Shown: positions 34,106 to 45,482 of the stretch, piece after piece
Numbering within the stretch: position 1 is the stretch's first letter
Layout of the letters: each line of letters opens with the position of its first letter
NCBI GenBank assembly: GCA_007115705.1
Contig: QXEO01000232.1
Span: 4,764,880-4,828,879, forward strand
Source of the DNA: Dactylis glomerata
Lineage: Eukaryota; Streptophyta; Magnoliopsida; Poales; Poaceae
DNA length: 64,000 bases
Direction: 5' to 3'
Made by a program: the position numbers and the translations under genes
Notes under the pieces: model-generated
What the model was told of the DNA's origin: nothing
Seen by the model: only the letters and a program-made list of their open reading frames with translations
The model's database searches: none

Positions 34106-35480
34106 CAGAAGGTCCTCGAAAAAATCGACCTTTGTCAGCTATTCTGTTTTGACAGATTTCTGCCACTATTTGTGTTTGCCGCTCGATCGCTTTCTTTTTG
34201 AGTTCTTTTGATCATGAAACTTTTGAGGAAGTTGCTACAGTATTATATGATTTATATGTGGTGTTTTTTAGTTGAAATCTGAACCAAATGGGTTGATTTA
34301 CTATTATGCTTATGCTAACATTGCTAATAGAATTGTGTGAAGTTTTGTATGAAGCAAGTTTTCAAATGTAGGGAATGGAGAGTGATGAGATGAGATGAAG
34401 TATGGACAAAAGCTCAAGCTTGGAGATGCCCATGTCACCCCAAGATATATCCAATAGGTATAAGCGTCAAAGCTTGGGGATGCCCCCGAGGCACCCCTTC
34501 TTCATCGGCAAAAATTAGGTCACCTTTCAACACACTATATTTTTATTGCTTCATGCACTATGCGTTTTTCTTGGAGCGTCTTTACTTTTGCTTTCAGTTT
34601 TCTTTTTTTTGTTTGCTGCAATAAATGTTTGGACCCCAACAAAATTCTTTTGGAGGAGACGCACTCCATTTTTCATTTGCCAAGAACACTCTAGTTTTCA
34701 CTCTTATTGTTCAACGAGTGTTCTCTTTTTCTAGAACTGCGTTTAGCTTTCGTTTTTTGCCTTCATTTTTGTTCAGATATTGTTATATCTTTGCATCAAG
34801 GTGTATTTAGACCACTGGTCTATGTTGGTTTTCATCAAAAGAGTTGTCTCAAAAAGGTTTGAATGGTGTTGGAAAAGAGAAGAAAGTTTCATGCAAAAAG
34901 TGGTACAAAAAGGAGCTTGTTTAGACTGCGGCTTAGACTTTTGCATGCCATGCTTGATGTCGTTTTGATAGTATGCTTAGTGATTTTTGCTGTAGCATGA
35001 CTTGTCTCAAATTACTGAGATTGCTTAATGAGCCTTTGAAAAAATCATGCGTTGTTTTTATTATATGGAAGCATTTATTTGGTTTTCTCCTTGATGCTTT
35101 ATTTGGGTTGACTTGGCGCATGCTTACAACATGTTTGACTCTAACAAGTCGCCATAAGCCTCTATGATAATTTGGTTTTTGACTTGTGATACCACTTTAT
35201 GCTTCTTTTAATGATGTTTTGTCGCTATGCATGATTATGGCCGTTATTGCTCTCTTAGTTGGTCGCTCCCAGTCTTTTGCTAGCCTTCGTTTTGTACTGA
35301 TTATGAGCTCTACTCGTGCATCCAACTCCCAAAAACCAAGTTTACCAATGTGTCCACCATACATACCTATTATCAATTTGCTATTCCAAAGTACATTTGA
35401 TTTACTTTTATCTATCCTTCAAATTAAACTCTTTTTGGTGTTGTTTTAGCAAGATAAATATTTAAATTTATCTGCATTGG
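34106..35480 (+). other. A2 3' non-coding region, downstream of B
   Basis: It is the reverse-complement counterpart of A1 47560-48930. Two polypurine-like tracts, CAAGCTTGGAGATGCC (about 34417) and AAAGCTTGGGGATGCCCCC (about 34470), are spaced by 50 bp. Similarity to A1 fades after about 35380. ORFs here are short and T-rich, with no motif support. Confidence 0.6.
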
Positions 35481-36154
35481 CCTTTTAAGCACGGGCGTGC
35501 CAGTATACAGTTGTATACAAATAAAATAGGTGTAAATACACAGAGATAGCAAACTTGTATTTCATCAATTATCGATTCTTTACATACTCCCATCTCACAT
35601 GTATTTTCTATATTGCGCCTGAATATACATCCGACAATGACGATTGTAAAGTTGCTGATTCCTGGAGTCCCGAAAGACTTTCCAGTTAATTATATTCATA
35701 GACCTAGCTTGTCAATGAAATACCTTCGATTAAACTACCGCAACCATAGTCGACATCGGTAACCCTAATGTTTTTGGCCTCATCGGACTTAGCAATTCTC
35801 ATAAAATAGACAACAAGATTAGTAGAAGAAGTAGAGCGCACATGACACACACTTTTTAACGTGGAAACCCAAATCGGGAAAAAACCACGGTGGCACGAAG
35901 GCCAAATCCACTATAACAATACTTGTGTACATGAGATGTTACAAGGAGCTTATATCCACTGACATAACAAATTATCTGATGCTTATTCCAATATCGATGG
36001 TCGTGCTTATGTCTTAATATAGTGATCTAGGAGACCACTCAATGCATGTAATCGTGAGCCTGAGTAGACAACGATGCACTTGTATTTTTGGAGAGTGTCA
36101 CAAGCCGTAAGACTTTGTGAAATATTGTAAGTCCAATGTATCGCGAATGCACCG

Positions 36155-36895
36155 GCGGTGATGTAAATCACGTAGAGCCGTGTGATAGTGCAATCTTATA
36201 AACCGGACCGTGAAACATCAACAGTGGAGATATAAATCACGCAGAGCCAGTACAACAACTATTTTTCATTTTATTCATGAATATCAGCGGCGTCGATATA
36301 AATCACGTAGAGCCAGGGACAACACCAATTTTGAAGATCTTTATTGGCAGCAATATGAATCACGTAGAGCTGGTACGATACCAATTTTGAAGATTTCGTC
36401 GGCGGCGATATGGATCGCGTAGAGCCGGTACATACCAATTTTGAAGATTTCGTTGGCGGCGATATAGATAGCGTATAGCCGAGACAACACCAATTTCGAA
36501 GATTTCATCGGCGGCGATATAAATCACGTAGAGCCGGGACGATACCAATTTTAAAGATTTCGTCGGCGGCAATATAGATCGCGTAGAGCCGGGACGATAC
36601 CAATTTTGAAGATTTTATCGGCGGCGATATAAATCGCGTAGAGCCGGCCGGCACCAATTTGAAGATTCCGTCGGCTGCGATGTAAATCGCGTAGAGCCGA
36701 GACGACACGAATTTTGAGGATCTCATCGGCGGCGATATAAATCGCGTAGAGCCGAGACGACATGAACTTTGAAGATCTCATCGGCGGCGATGCAGATTGC
36801 GTAGAGCCGGGATGACACCAACTATAAAGATCTTATCGGCGGCGATATAAATCGCGTAGAGCCGGAACAACGCCAACTATAAGGATCTCGTCGAC
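36155..36895 (+). repeat. 57-bp minisatellite, about 13 units
   Basis: Core motifs are GGCGGCGATATAAATCGCGT, AGAGCCGGGACGA and CACCAATTTTGAAGATCTC. Successive AGAGCC positions give spacings mostly of 55-57 bp, with outer units more variable. Because 57 is a multiple of three, open frames persist across units on both strands, giving repeated peptides such as SRLYAIYIAADEIFKIG. Unit-to-unit divergence is moderate. Confidence 0.85.
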
Positions 36896-36925
36896 GAACA
36901 TGAACCTGTACACCACGGGATCTAC

Positions 36926-37561
36926 CTGTGGAGAAAGAAGTGTGTGCATGCCTCTTGTTTGTACGCCTCACTCGCCATGATCTGATCGATCCATCAGAGG
37001 TGAGCTGGGGAAGAGAACGCCGCTGCCCCTCCTTCCGATGGGAGCTTTGACCTGTTGATGAGAGCTAGTAGGCAGGCTTCTATCCTGGATCGACTGCTGT
37101 GGAAATATGAGGTTGTTGCGTTGTGTGCGGCCGGAAAAAAGATCTCGTGGCTCTCGCCGTCAGGCGTATTTATACTTGGACTCTCGGGTACGTCAGAGGC
37201 TTGGAGCACGCCTCCAGTTGCCAACAACTCTCTGCGCAATCGACGGATCAACCCTGTGTTTATCTCTTATCCAGCTAAACTTGTGACGTTTTGATCAACT
37301 TGGCCAACGGAAAACTATGTACGTGCGAGTTCGTTGGAAGTAACCAGCTGAGCCATGCTTTGCAGACATAAATATAGGAGACGATTTATTTGCTAGCTAG
37401 TTGACAGCCAATTGATCGAACAATCAGCCATTCATGTACACATACACTGATACACGCTCATTTCATCACTAACAGTCGACCGAACTGATCATCACTTTTT
37501 AGTCTATGCAAAACTCTTAGCTAGCACGTGTGTCTATGCAAAACTCTTAGCTAGCACGTGT
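36926..37561 (-). promoter_or_regulatory. Promoter-like region reading into the minisatellite
   Basis: On the minus strand, two perfect 30-bp copies (37561-37532 and 37531-37502), each with a CACACGTGCTAGC G-box-like core, precede a TATAAATA (37174-37167). About 190 bp later an ATG at 36978 opens MASEAYKQEACTHFFLH, ending at a CACAG|GTAGAT donor (36926). The minisatellite would then be intronic. No acceptor or downstream exon was identified. Confidence 0.4.
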
Positions 37562-38094
37562 GTGTCGTCAATGCCTAGCAGAATTCTTCTAGTACTATCT
37601 CAATGGTAATACATGCATGCCTTTCTCCTGTGCAATACTTGTGATATGTTTTTTCTTTTACTTGATAGCAATTCTTGCTGATATTTTGCACACCCTTGCA
37701 ATTGTGGTTTGAATTAATTTATTCAATAAAACCATGACAAAATGTCGTCAAACAGGTGTTATATGAAAATTAGTCAGTAAAGCTCTCACGAATCTGACGA
37801 CACACTTTACTTTTCTCGCTTTTAAAATTTTGACATTGTGGCTCTCTTATGTTGATGTTATGCTTGCAAGTTGTAAGTTGAAAATTAGCCAAACCATGCC
37901 GTCATGGGACAAGCTTTCAACATTGCACTTTCTCTCATTTGAGTTGATATCGTGCTCTTTTGTTTATGGATACTCGCGATGTGAAATAAGTTGGGATCTT
38001 GCGAGATCGTGGAGTTGTATATGTGTTAGAGAAACGTCTGGGCCGCTAATCTAAGTCATGCATCATTCATGTTGGAAATTTACAGCATGCCCAC

Positions 38095-38617
38095 TGATGG
38101 TGCGGTGTTAAGGCACCCAGTTGGGAACCCCAAGAGAAAGGTATGAGGAGCACAGCAGCAAGTTTCCCTCAGTTGTGAAACCAAGGTTTATCGAACCAGT
38201 AGGAGAAAGCCAAACTTCAGAAGGTGATGCTTGCTAGCTTCACGACACTTCGGACAATGGCGCCAGAAAATGCTGGTGCGTAGTTGACGTAGGAGCTTCT
38301 TCACCTAGCAGCAACGTGGAACCTGCACACAACACAACCAAGAACTTTGCTCCCAACTTACGATGAGGTTGTCAATCTCACCGGTTTGCTGTAAACAAAG
38401 GATTGAGCGTATCGAGTGGTAAAAGGTAATAGTATGCAAGTAAAAGTAAATAGAGCGAGTAAAAGTAAACGGTAATAGCAATGTAAAGGAAATTGGACCG
38501 GGGTCCACAGTTCACTAGTGGTGTCTATCCATAAGATAAATAACAACATGCTGGGTAAACAAATTACAGTTGGGCAATTGATAGAGTAAAGATAACGTAC
38601 ATATGTCATGAGGATCA
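38095..38617 (-). repeat. Inverted A-type LTR fragment
   Basis: It starts TGATGGTGCGGTG and aligns with the first ~520 bp of the A LTR in minus orientation, up to ATGAGGATCA. It differs from A1 and A2 by an internal ATGGCGCCAGAAAATGC stretch that looks like primer-site sequence inside the LTR. It directly abuts truncated element D. No target duplication is found. Confidence 0.7.
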
Positions 38618-41563
38618 TTGAGTATCCGAAGATCTTATGGAGAAGAAGGATCTCGACAAACGTGTGAGAGCGCTTATTACTCTCACCAAGGATCATGAAG
38701 TTGTAGATTTGGCCGCTAGCTACTTCGACTCCGAGCATCCCTTGCCTGCGGTATGTTACTGTCTTTACTTATCTTGTTTTTCTCTTATCATTGTCCGCCT
38801 TGTAACTTTTGGGTTGTTTTTCTTTTTAGGATCATCGTCTTCTTGTTTGTCGCCCTCCTCTCCCAGAGGGAGGGGCCATTCCACATGTGCCTGTTTCCGC
38901 GGCCTCTGGAGCCCTCGAGACTGAGGATAGCCAAGATGGAGACGAAGGCGAAGATTCGCTGGAAAGGACCAGCTCAACGACGTCACCTCCTCCTGCGCTT
39001 TCTGAAGATCTTGGTGTTGACAAGAAAAGGAAGCGTGTCGAAGAGTTTGCTTCCTCGAGTACCTCCGCTCATAGAACTGTGGCCGGGGAAACCTTCGCGC
39101 AGAGGACGACGGAGAGCCCTTCGATCTCATGGACTCGTAAGTGTCCTTCTGCTTGTTTTCATATACTATCTTTTTTTTCTGTCGACTTCGGTAGATGACT
39201 TTACCTTTTGCTCCTTTTCTCAGTGACGAGGAGAACCCGAAAAGATTTGCTGCTGCTGCCCCTATCACTGATACTCCTGTTGTCGACGAACCATCATCAC
39301 AAGAGGTCGATCCAGCAGGAAAATCTCCAAAAGCTTCAAAGAAGCCCATGAAGAAGGTAGTCACTGTTCATACTTCTAAGCGCTTGAAGAAATCATCCGA
39401 CGCCGGTGCTACTCTTGAGGCCCATCAATCCACAAGCTCCTCCGATGATGTACGCGAACATACTGGTATATTTACTTCTACTTTTGCGTGTTGATACTCA
39501 CGTCTTTAAATTTGTCGCCTTGGGCAACGAATGTGTCGAGTACCTGAAAGCCGCTAAGGCCTCCGAAGGTAAATTTCTTTTCCTATATTTGCTTGTCTTG
39601 TATGCATTTATTTTCTTATTTGCTTGACTTTTCTTTCCTCTTTGATGAACTGCAGATGCTCTAGCAACAGCCAATGCTCGCATTTCATCGCTGGAAGCTG
39701 AACTCGAAGCTTCCAGGAAAGCTTTTGACGCTGCCACTGCTGCCAAGGTCAATGCTGAGAAGTCTACTAAATCAGCACTGGCTAAGGCAAAGAAAGCAGA
39801 AAAGGCCCTGACTGATGCTAACAAGGAGCACCTCCAGCGAGAACAGGCCATGGCTGATCGGCTGAACAAGATGTCTGCTGCTGCTGGAGGTATATACTAT
39901 ACCTTTCTTTCCTTTTGCTGACTTGCTTGCTCTCTTATGCTTGCTGATGTATTATTTGCCTGCTATTTTCTGTCTCCTTTGTTTTTGCAGAATATACTGA
40001 GTTGTCTACGTCGACTTTGCAACCAGACAACGATCCTCTCTTGGCTGCGGTTAGCTTGCTGGAAACGAACTGGATATCTATCCAGGAGATCTTCGAGTTG
40101 GTTAACCGCGTGCTTACGCGGATTTTTTGTCGGGTTGTGGCCCAAGCAAAAGGCGAAGGTGCCAGATTTGAAAAACCTTGCCAAGGCCTTCGACACCCCT
40201 GAAGATCCCATACTTGCTATGAAGGGCCTCTCCTTGAAGCGAGGTGCCGAGGGGGCCATTGCATTTTCATATGCACATGGTGAGGAGGTTAACTGGGAGA
40301 AGGTGAGCTCTTCCCATGGCCGTCCCTGTTCGGAGTTGAAGGCTTTCTTTGAGAAGGCGAAAAAGTATGCGCCAGGCATCGTGTCGCTGATTTCTCCTTT
40401 GGCGGCTTCTGTGACCTCTACTACGCCAATTTCTTTGACTCCGGCGACAAGTGGGTCCGTGCCTCCTCTCAATGCTGGCGCTGCTTCTGCTACGCCGACG
40501 TCTGCCGCGGATCGCGAGGCCAAGGTGGTGTAGACTTGGCCCCCTGTTGTAATTTTTAGTTTTATTCTGATGTAGCAAACTCTTAGCCGCATGTAGCCCG
40601 AGAACTTTAGTCAGAGGGCTTGTACTTTTGTAAATATTTCTTCTTTGTGAAATGTCATGTTCAATTCAGCTTCTGAGATGCTTCTCTTTTCTTTTCTTTT
40701 GGCTTCCAGCCTATTCGTGCTGGTAGATCATCAGGTCGCGATCAGGCTCCCTCTCCTGCCGATGTTTTTGACTCCGGGACTTCGTCGCCTCCTCATCCGT
40801 CTTGCAAATGTGCTAAGTACTCCTCAAGGATTTCGGACCTTGAGAGCCGCTTGTCTCTGTCGAAGCGCTAAGCGCAGATGGCTATGGATAAGGCCAGCAA
40901 ATCTTGTGGGTTCATGAAACAGATATCATTCTTGATGATAAGGTGTCGGGTCTGATGGCGAAAATCGTTCATCTCGAAGAATGCGACTCCTTCCTCATCG
41001 GTATTGTCGAGTCTATTTGCGAGATGTTGCGATGTGAGGTTCCTTGCGGCTTCTCTTATTTCCTTTTATTCCACTACTACCGTCTAATATCTTTTGTTGT
41101 CTTAGGTACTTGTCTGGATTTTGCTGCTGAAGCACGTCGAGTCGCTGAGCGAAATACAGCTCTGGAGAAGGCATCAGAGGGGATCGACAGTTTGTGGTCT
41201 GATCCCCGACGCCGTCATGCTATTGTGCTGCTGCAAGATCGTGCCCAGCATATTGGAGAGGCAGTTGATGGCTATCGAAGATCTCTGATAACCATGCACT
41301 CTGTCATGCTTCCTCGCAATCCTCTTCCTGGAAGCTTTCCATTGCTACTCGATACTTTCAGATCGAGTCAGCGAATTCATCGGCTGATAGAGCTGAACTT
41401 GGTGGCTGGAGCTAATTTTGCTCTTGGGTGGGTGCGTAAGTGGCATCCAAGGCTTAATTATAATTCCATTTCACTGAGTTATCCTCTAGGAGGAGCTAGT
41501 TTGCGAGTTCATCTGGAGAATACCCTGCAGCCTGCCAGAAGGATTATAGCTAGGCTGTTGTGA
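38618..41563 (+). pseudogene. Antisense accessory gene of D, multi-exon, 5'-truncated and frameshifted
   Basis: Exons read on the plus strand, opposite to D's gag. Clear pieces are 38622-38750 (SEDLMEKKDLDKRVRAL..., donor GTATGT), 38830-39136 (DHRLLVCRPPLP..., donor GTAAGT), 39224-39465 (DEENPKRF...), an exon starting near 39656 (DALATANARISSLEAELEAS, a strong coiled coil), and one from 39991 (EYTELSTSTLQPDNDP to LAKAFDTPEDPILAMK). A further coding block, 41106-41563, begins with FAAEARRVAERNTALEKA. Such proteins match the Pfam 'putative gypsy type transposon' (PF04195) class in layout; the N-terminal domain itself would lie left of the junction and is gone. Frame breaks occur near 39095 and 40125. 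The function is unknown. Confidence 0.65.
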
Positions 41564-42109
41564 GAGGATGCCGTGTTTTTTCGCGAGCATCATTACTTAG
41601 ATCCCCTGGGGGTGGATGATTCTGATAACCCGATGTTGTGATGTGATACTTGTATGTATTTTTGTGCGTATAATGCGAGAGTTTTTGTTTTCTAACTTTT
41701 TATGTTAGAAATTTTATCCTCAGAGCATTTTTACTCTGTGTACATGTTGGTGCGCTTGCCGCAGCTTTTGAAGACACGTAAACTCAAATAAGAGGAACTT
41801 TTGTCTTTTATTTATGCATATAATGTAAGATACATGGGATAACCCAAGAGATCCGGCCAATGACCTGTGTTCTGGATCAAGAGGGTATTGCCCTGGAATA
41901 ACTCGTGGCTTTTACAGCCTTATTTTCCTACTCTACTTATTTGTCTATCTTGTCGCCTATGTCGCTTGAGTTTTCTCTTCTTCTCTTGTAGTCTTCTCTT
42001 GATCTGGTTGTTGTACCCGAGGTTTCTTTACTTCTGGTTCCTTGGGGCTTCCTTCGAGTTGCTGCGTGACTCATGTAGTCGTGCCTTTTGTTTTATAGTT
42101 AGGTTCCCC

Positions 42110-44999
42110 TTAGCTTGCCATCATGCCGAAATTTTGGGCCATTTTGTGAAATTTTTTGTCACATAGGTCTGATAACTCAAAGCTTCCTTTGACTATAATA
42201 ATTCCTTTGGGTCCTAGCATTTTTAGTACCAAGTAAGTATAATGAGGTACTGCCATGAAACGCAAAAATGCGGATCACCCGAGGATCGCATGATATTGTG
42301 ATGGCCAGTCCATTACTTCGAAGTCAAGTTTTTCTCTTCTGTAGTTTTGCCAATTTCTGAAGCAGACGTTGAGTGCTATTCGACCAAGTGGATAGTTAGC
42401 ACTCCCTGGGACTATTCCGTGAAAGGAGCAATCAGTTGGCTTCAGGAACTCCAATGAAATGTGCATTGCCCATAGGGTTTTTGCGTAGATTAGGTTTATC
42501 CCACTTCCCGTATCCATGAATATTCTGTCGACATCGTACATCCCTATTTGAGCTTTGAGTACCAAGGGCGCGTTACCTGGCCGAGGTACTGTTATTGGGC
42601 GGTCGTCTCTACTGAATTCTATGGGTTGCTTTGACCAATGTAGATATTCCGTTGTTACTGGAGGCGAGGTTATTGCGAGATGAACTTGCCGGGTTATGCT
42701 TTTCTCCTCTTTGTTCGACTTGGGCACTGACTGTATCATTGCTGTAATGTGCCCTTTAGATGGAACATATCCTTTGTCGTCGTCGCGTCCCTGGTTTGAT
42801 TGATCTTGGCCTTTGGGAGCTCCGCTGTTTCCTTGTTGGGTTGCAGGTGCGTTGCTTGTGTTTCCTTCATATCCCTGGCGTTTTGCATCGGCTTGCTTGT
42901 TAAGTGCTGCTTCTTGTAGTTTCAAGAACGTAGTGCAATCTTTCATTGCGTGTCTGGATACTCGTTTCCCATTGACAAACGCAGAGTGAATATGACATGG
43001 TCCGTTGAGCATATCTTCTGGTGATGGGTTATACTCTCTGGATTCCCTTGGCGGAAATTTTTTGTAGTCTTCTTTGCCGTAGCTACGGTATCCCGAACTT
43101 TTATGGTTGTTGCCTTGGTAGCTGTTGTCTTTGTATCCTGCGGCTACTTGGCTATGAGAGCCATAATTGTCATAATTGCGGGACCTTCTCCTTTGACCTC
43201 CATATCTGTTTCCTCTATCGTCCTCTGGTGATCGCGTGCATTTATTGTTGCACGCAACTTCTCCATCTGCAAATCTGTTTGCCACATCCATTAGATCTGA
43301 TACTGTTTTCGGCTTGATTCTGCCCATCTCTTCGACTAGGTCTCCTCGTCGTAACCTGACTATGAATGCGTCTATTGCTCTTTCATCTGAGACTTCGACT
43401 GCCGAATTTTTGATTATACTCCACCTTTGGATATATGCTCTTAATGTCTCCCCGCGTTGCTGCACGCAGGCTTTGAATTCTTCTATGGATGTTGGCCGCT
43501 TATATGTCGACTTGAAGTTACTCGTAAATTGTTTTGCTCCTCCCAGCTTCTGATTGTTTCCTTTTCTAGTTTGCTTAACCATGACCTTGCTGCACCGGTG
43601 AGGTGTAATTGTAAACTTTGCATTGCTGTTTCCCTGGTTCCTCCTAATAGTTTTACTACTTGTAGATAGTCTGAAAGCCATAATTGTGGCTCCTGAGATC
43701 CATCATACTTTTGTTGGTCATGGGGTAATTTGAAACCTTTGGGTACTGGCGTGATGCGAACCCTACGGGTAAAGCATGGCGCCCCCATCTCCTTTTCATC
43801 GTCTTCGTAGTCATATGCTCTGTTGGGAGTTCTGGATCGTCGGGTTCCTTTGTTCTTTGGACTGTTGTATCGTCCTGGTGATGGCGTCCTAGATCGGCGA
43901 CTTCTACTTCTATGCCGAGGACTGTTGTGACGGCGTGGTGATCTTGGTTTATGGGTTCCTTCGTTGTAGTATGCCTCCACCTCTTTTGCTGATAATTTGT
44001 TGCCTACCATCTTCAATCCATTTAGCGCTGTGTGGTGCATATGTTCCCTCGGGTCTCCTAGATTTGGTTGTGTTGTATGCAGGTATGCTTGAGCTGCCAC
44101 CAATGCTGCTTCAGGAGTTTTTGGTATAATATTTCCTTGCTCGTCGACCGAAGGAAGGACGAGTCCAGGTTTTTTGAGATACTTTGCCTTTCTGAGTACT
44201 CGAGATTTTCATATCTTGATCCATGTCGATGATTCCTTCTGTTTGTGTACGACATGTCACTACGTGCTCTGCGAGCAGCATCGCTTGCTGCAATGGCTGA
44301 ATCCTTCCTTTTCTGTCTTTCAATCCTCTCCTTTGCTAACTACTTCGCCTGCTGCCTTAGGGCCTAATGGTATCCCAAAAGCATGGTTTGGCTAGAATTC
44401 ATTGGTATTGGCGTCCCGTGCTCCACGGCTGTCTAGATTGTTCTCCACTCATCGGCTGATAGTTGAACTTTCTCCCTTGTTGCGAGGGAGTCAGCGGTTT
44501 CTCCTTCTGCTAAGTGATTTTCCCTTCTGTTTATATTTGCCGGATTAAGCACTGGGTTGTTATTGTCGTCGAGTTCTTCTGAATTATCTCCTGTGATGGC
44601 GAGTATCTGGTATTGATTGTCGAGTTTGCTGTTGTGACTTGAGAAGATCGAATTGTCATCTTCAGAAAGTTCTAGTCTTGTCTTCCAGGTGTCTGTTGAT
44701 TGATCTGAGGTGTCATCATGGCAGATCATGAGATCTTCGAGTTGCCCTTCTAAGTCAAAATTCTCCATGGTTTCGTCGCCTCCTATGATTTTTCCTTCTT
44801 CTGCTTCTGCCAAGCTGACCGGCGAGTTTACCTCGCTGGAAGAGCCTTCTGATGATTCCGACATTGCTACTCTCTCGTGCTCACTTGCCGACGGACCCAG
44901 TTTCGTCAGATCTGAAAGGCGAATCGAACCTAGTGATCCGATGCGAAAGTTTAAACTTCCGATCGTTAACTCCATATCTTGATCCATACTCTCGAACAC
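42110..44999 (-). pseudogene. gag: D gag and protease region, broken
   Basis: From right to left, an acidic leader ORF (44999-44433, MDQDMELTIGSLNFRIGSLG) is followed by fragments of an Arg/Ser-rich N-terminal region (RSPRRHNSPRHRSRSRRSR). The gag core follows (LQLHLTGAARSWLSKLEKET, FTSNFKSTYKRPTSIEEFKA, RAYIQRWSIIKNSA), with a frameshift near 43560. A protease-like domain has RIFMDTGSGINLIYAKTL. TGA at 42275 interrupts HAILG/SAFLRFMAVPHYTYL; a CGA-to-TGA change is inferred. The frame then runs to TAA at 42110. No reverse transcriptase follows. Confidence 0.85.
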
Positions 45000-45128
45000 T
45001 TGCGAGAAACTTGACTGGTGAGGTTGAAAATCGACGGTTTCGAAGGGTATCTAAATTTCGTCGACTTGCGGATTGCTGTTGGCTAAAGGCAAAAAAGCCG
45101 TCGAATTCATGATTCCAACGCCCAAAGT

Positions 45129-45145
45129 CCCCACGGTCGGCGCCA
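45129..45145 (-). promoter_or_regulatory. Primer-binding site of D
   Basis: The minus strand reads TGGCGCCGACCGTGGGG two bases after the LTR. It shares the first seven bases with the A, B and C sites but then diverges. Confidence 0.85.
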
Positions 45146-45147
45146 AT

Positions 45148-45482
45148 TGACGAGGGGTTAACTCGACAAATGTCCTAAATGAAGGACTTAGGATCGGGGA
45201 GATAGGGTGTCGGATGAACTCGAAGGTAAACTCAGTCAGACAAGGTGGCTATGAAAGTAAACGTGGGTGTAGAACCTGGCTTGCTTTCAATCTGTCCCAC
45301 ACCGTCCCCTCCTAGCCCCTATATATATGTGGCCAGGTCTCGAGGATCGGGTAGGATCCGACACAGATTATAATATCGACATACGACATGAACTCGTATT
45401 TCGACTAGTATTACAATTGGGCCTAGCCTAACGGGCCTCAGGGGTACTCAACTGACGGGCTCTATTATCTATACCCTTGTCA
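45148..45482 (-). repeat. D 5' LTR
   Basis: 335 bp, beginning TGACGAGGGGT and ending ACCCTTGTCA, a near-palindromic end pair. It is short for a Gypsy LTR but has a TATATATATGTGG stretch near 45322. The second LTR is not in the window. Confidence 0.75.

Larger units (their letters stand above)
35481..38094 (-). other. Unexplained 2.6-kb block with minisatellite and promoter-like end
   Basis: This DNA has no counterpart in A1 and breaks A2. The minus strand carries, from right to left, a 30-bp perfect tandem duplication, a TATA box, a short ORF with a donor site, a 57-bp minisatellite, and at 35855-35900 a stretch TTTTTTCCCGATTTGGGTTT then CCACGTT, which is typical of Copia LTR U5 regions. It may be a Copia LTR with repeat expansion, or a captured promoter fragment. 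I could not find paired ends or a target duplication. Confidence 0.4.
38618..45482 (-). mobile_element. D: truncated Tat-type Gypsy element with antisense accessory gene
   Basis: Only the 5' half survives on the minus strand: a 335-bp 5' LTR (45482-45148), PBS TTGGCGCCGACCGTGGGG and gag with protease. Pol enzymes and the 3' LTR are missing. On the opposite strand, 38618-41563 holds a multi-exon gene of the kind found antisense in Tat elements, cut at its 5' end by the junction. The 3' flank starts CATAG, which may be its target duplication; the other copy is lost. Confidence 0.75.

Noticed and set aside
36155..36895. Possible CRISPR-like array
   Set aside because: Units are contiguous diverged 57-bp tandem repeats without unique spacers, in a plant nuclear context.
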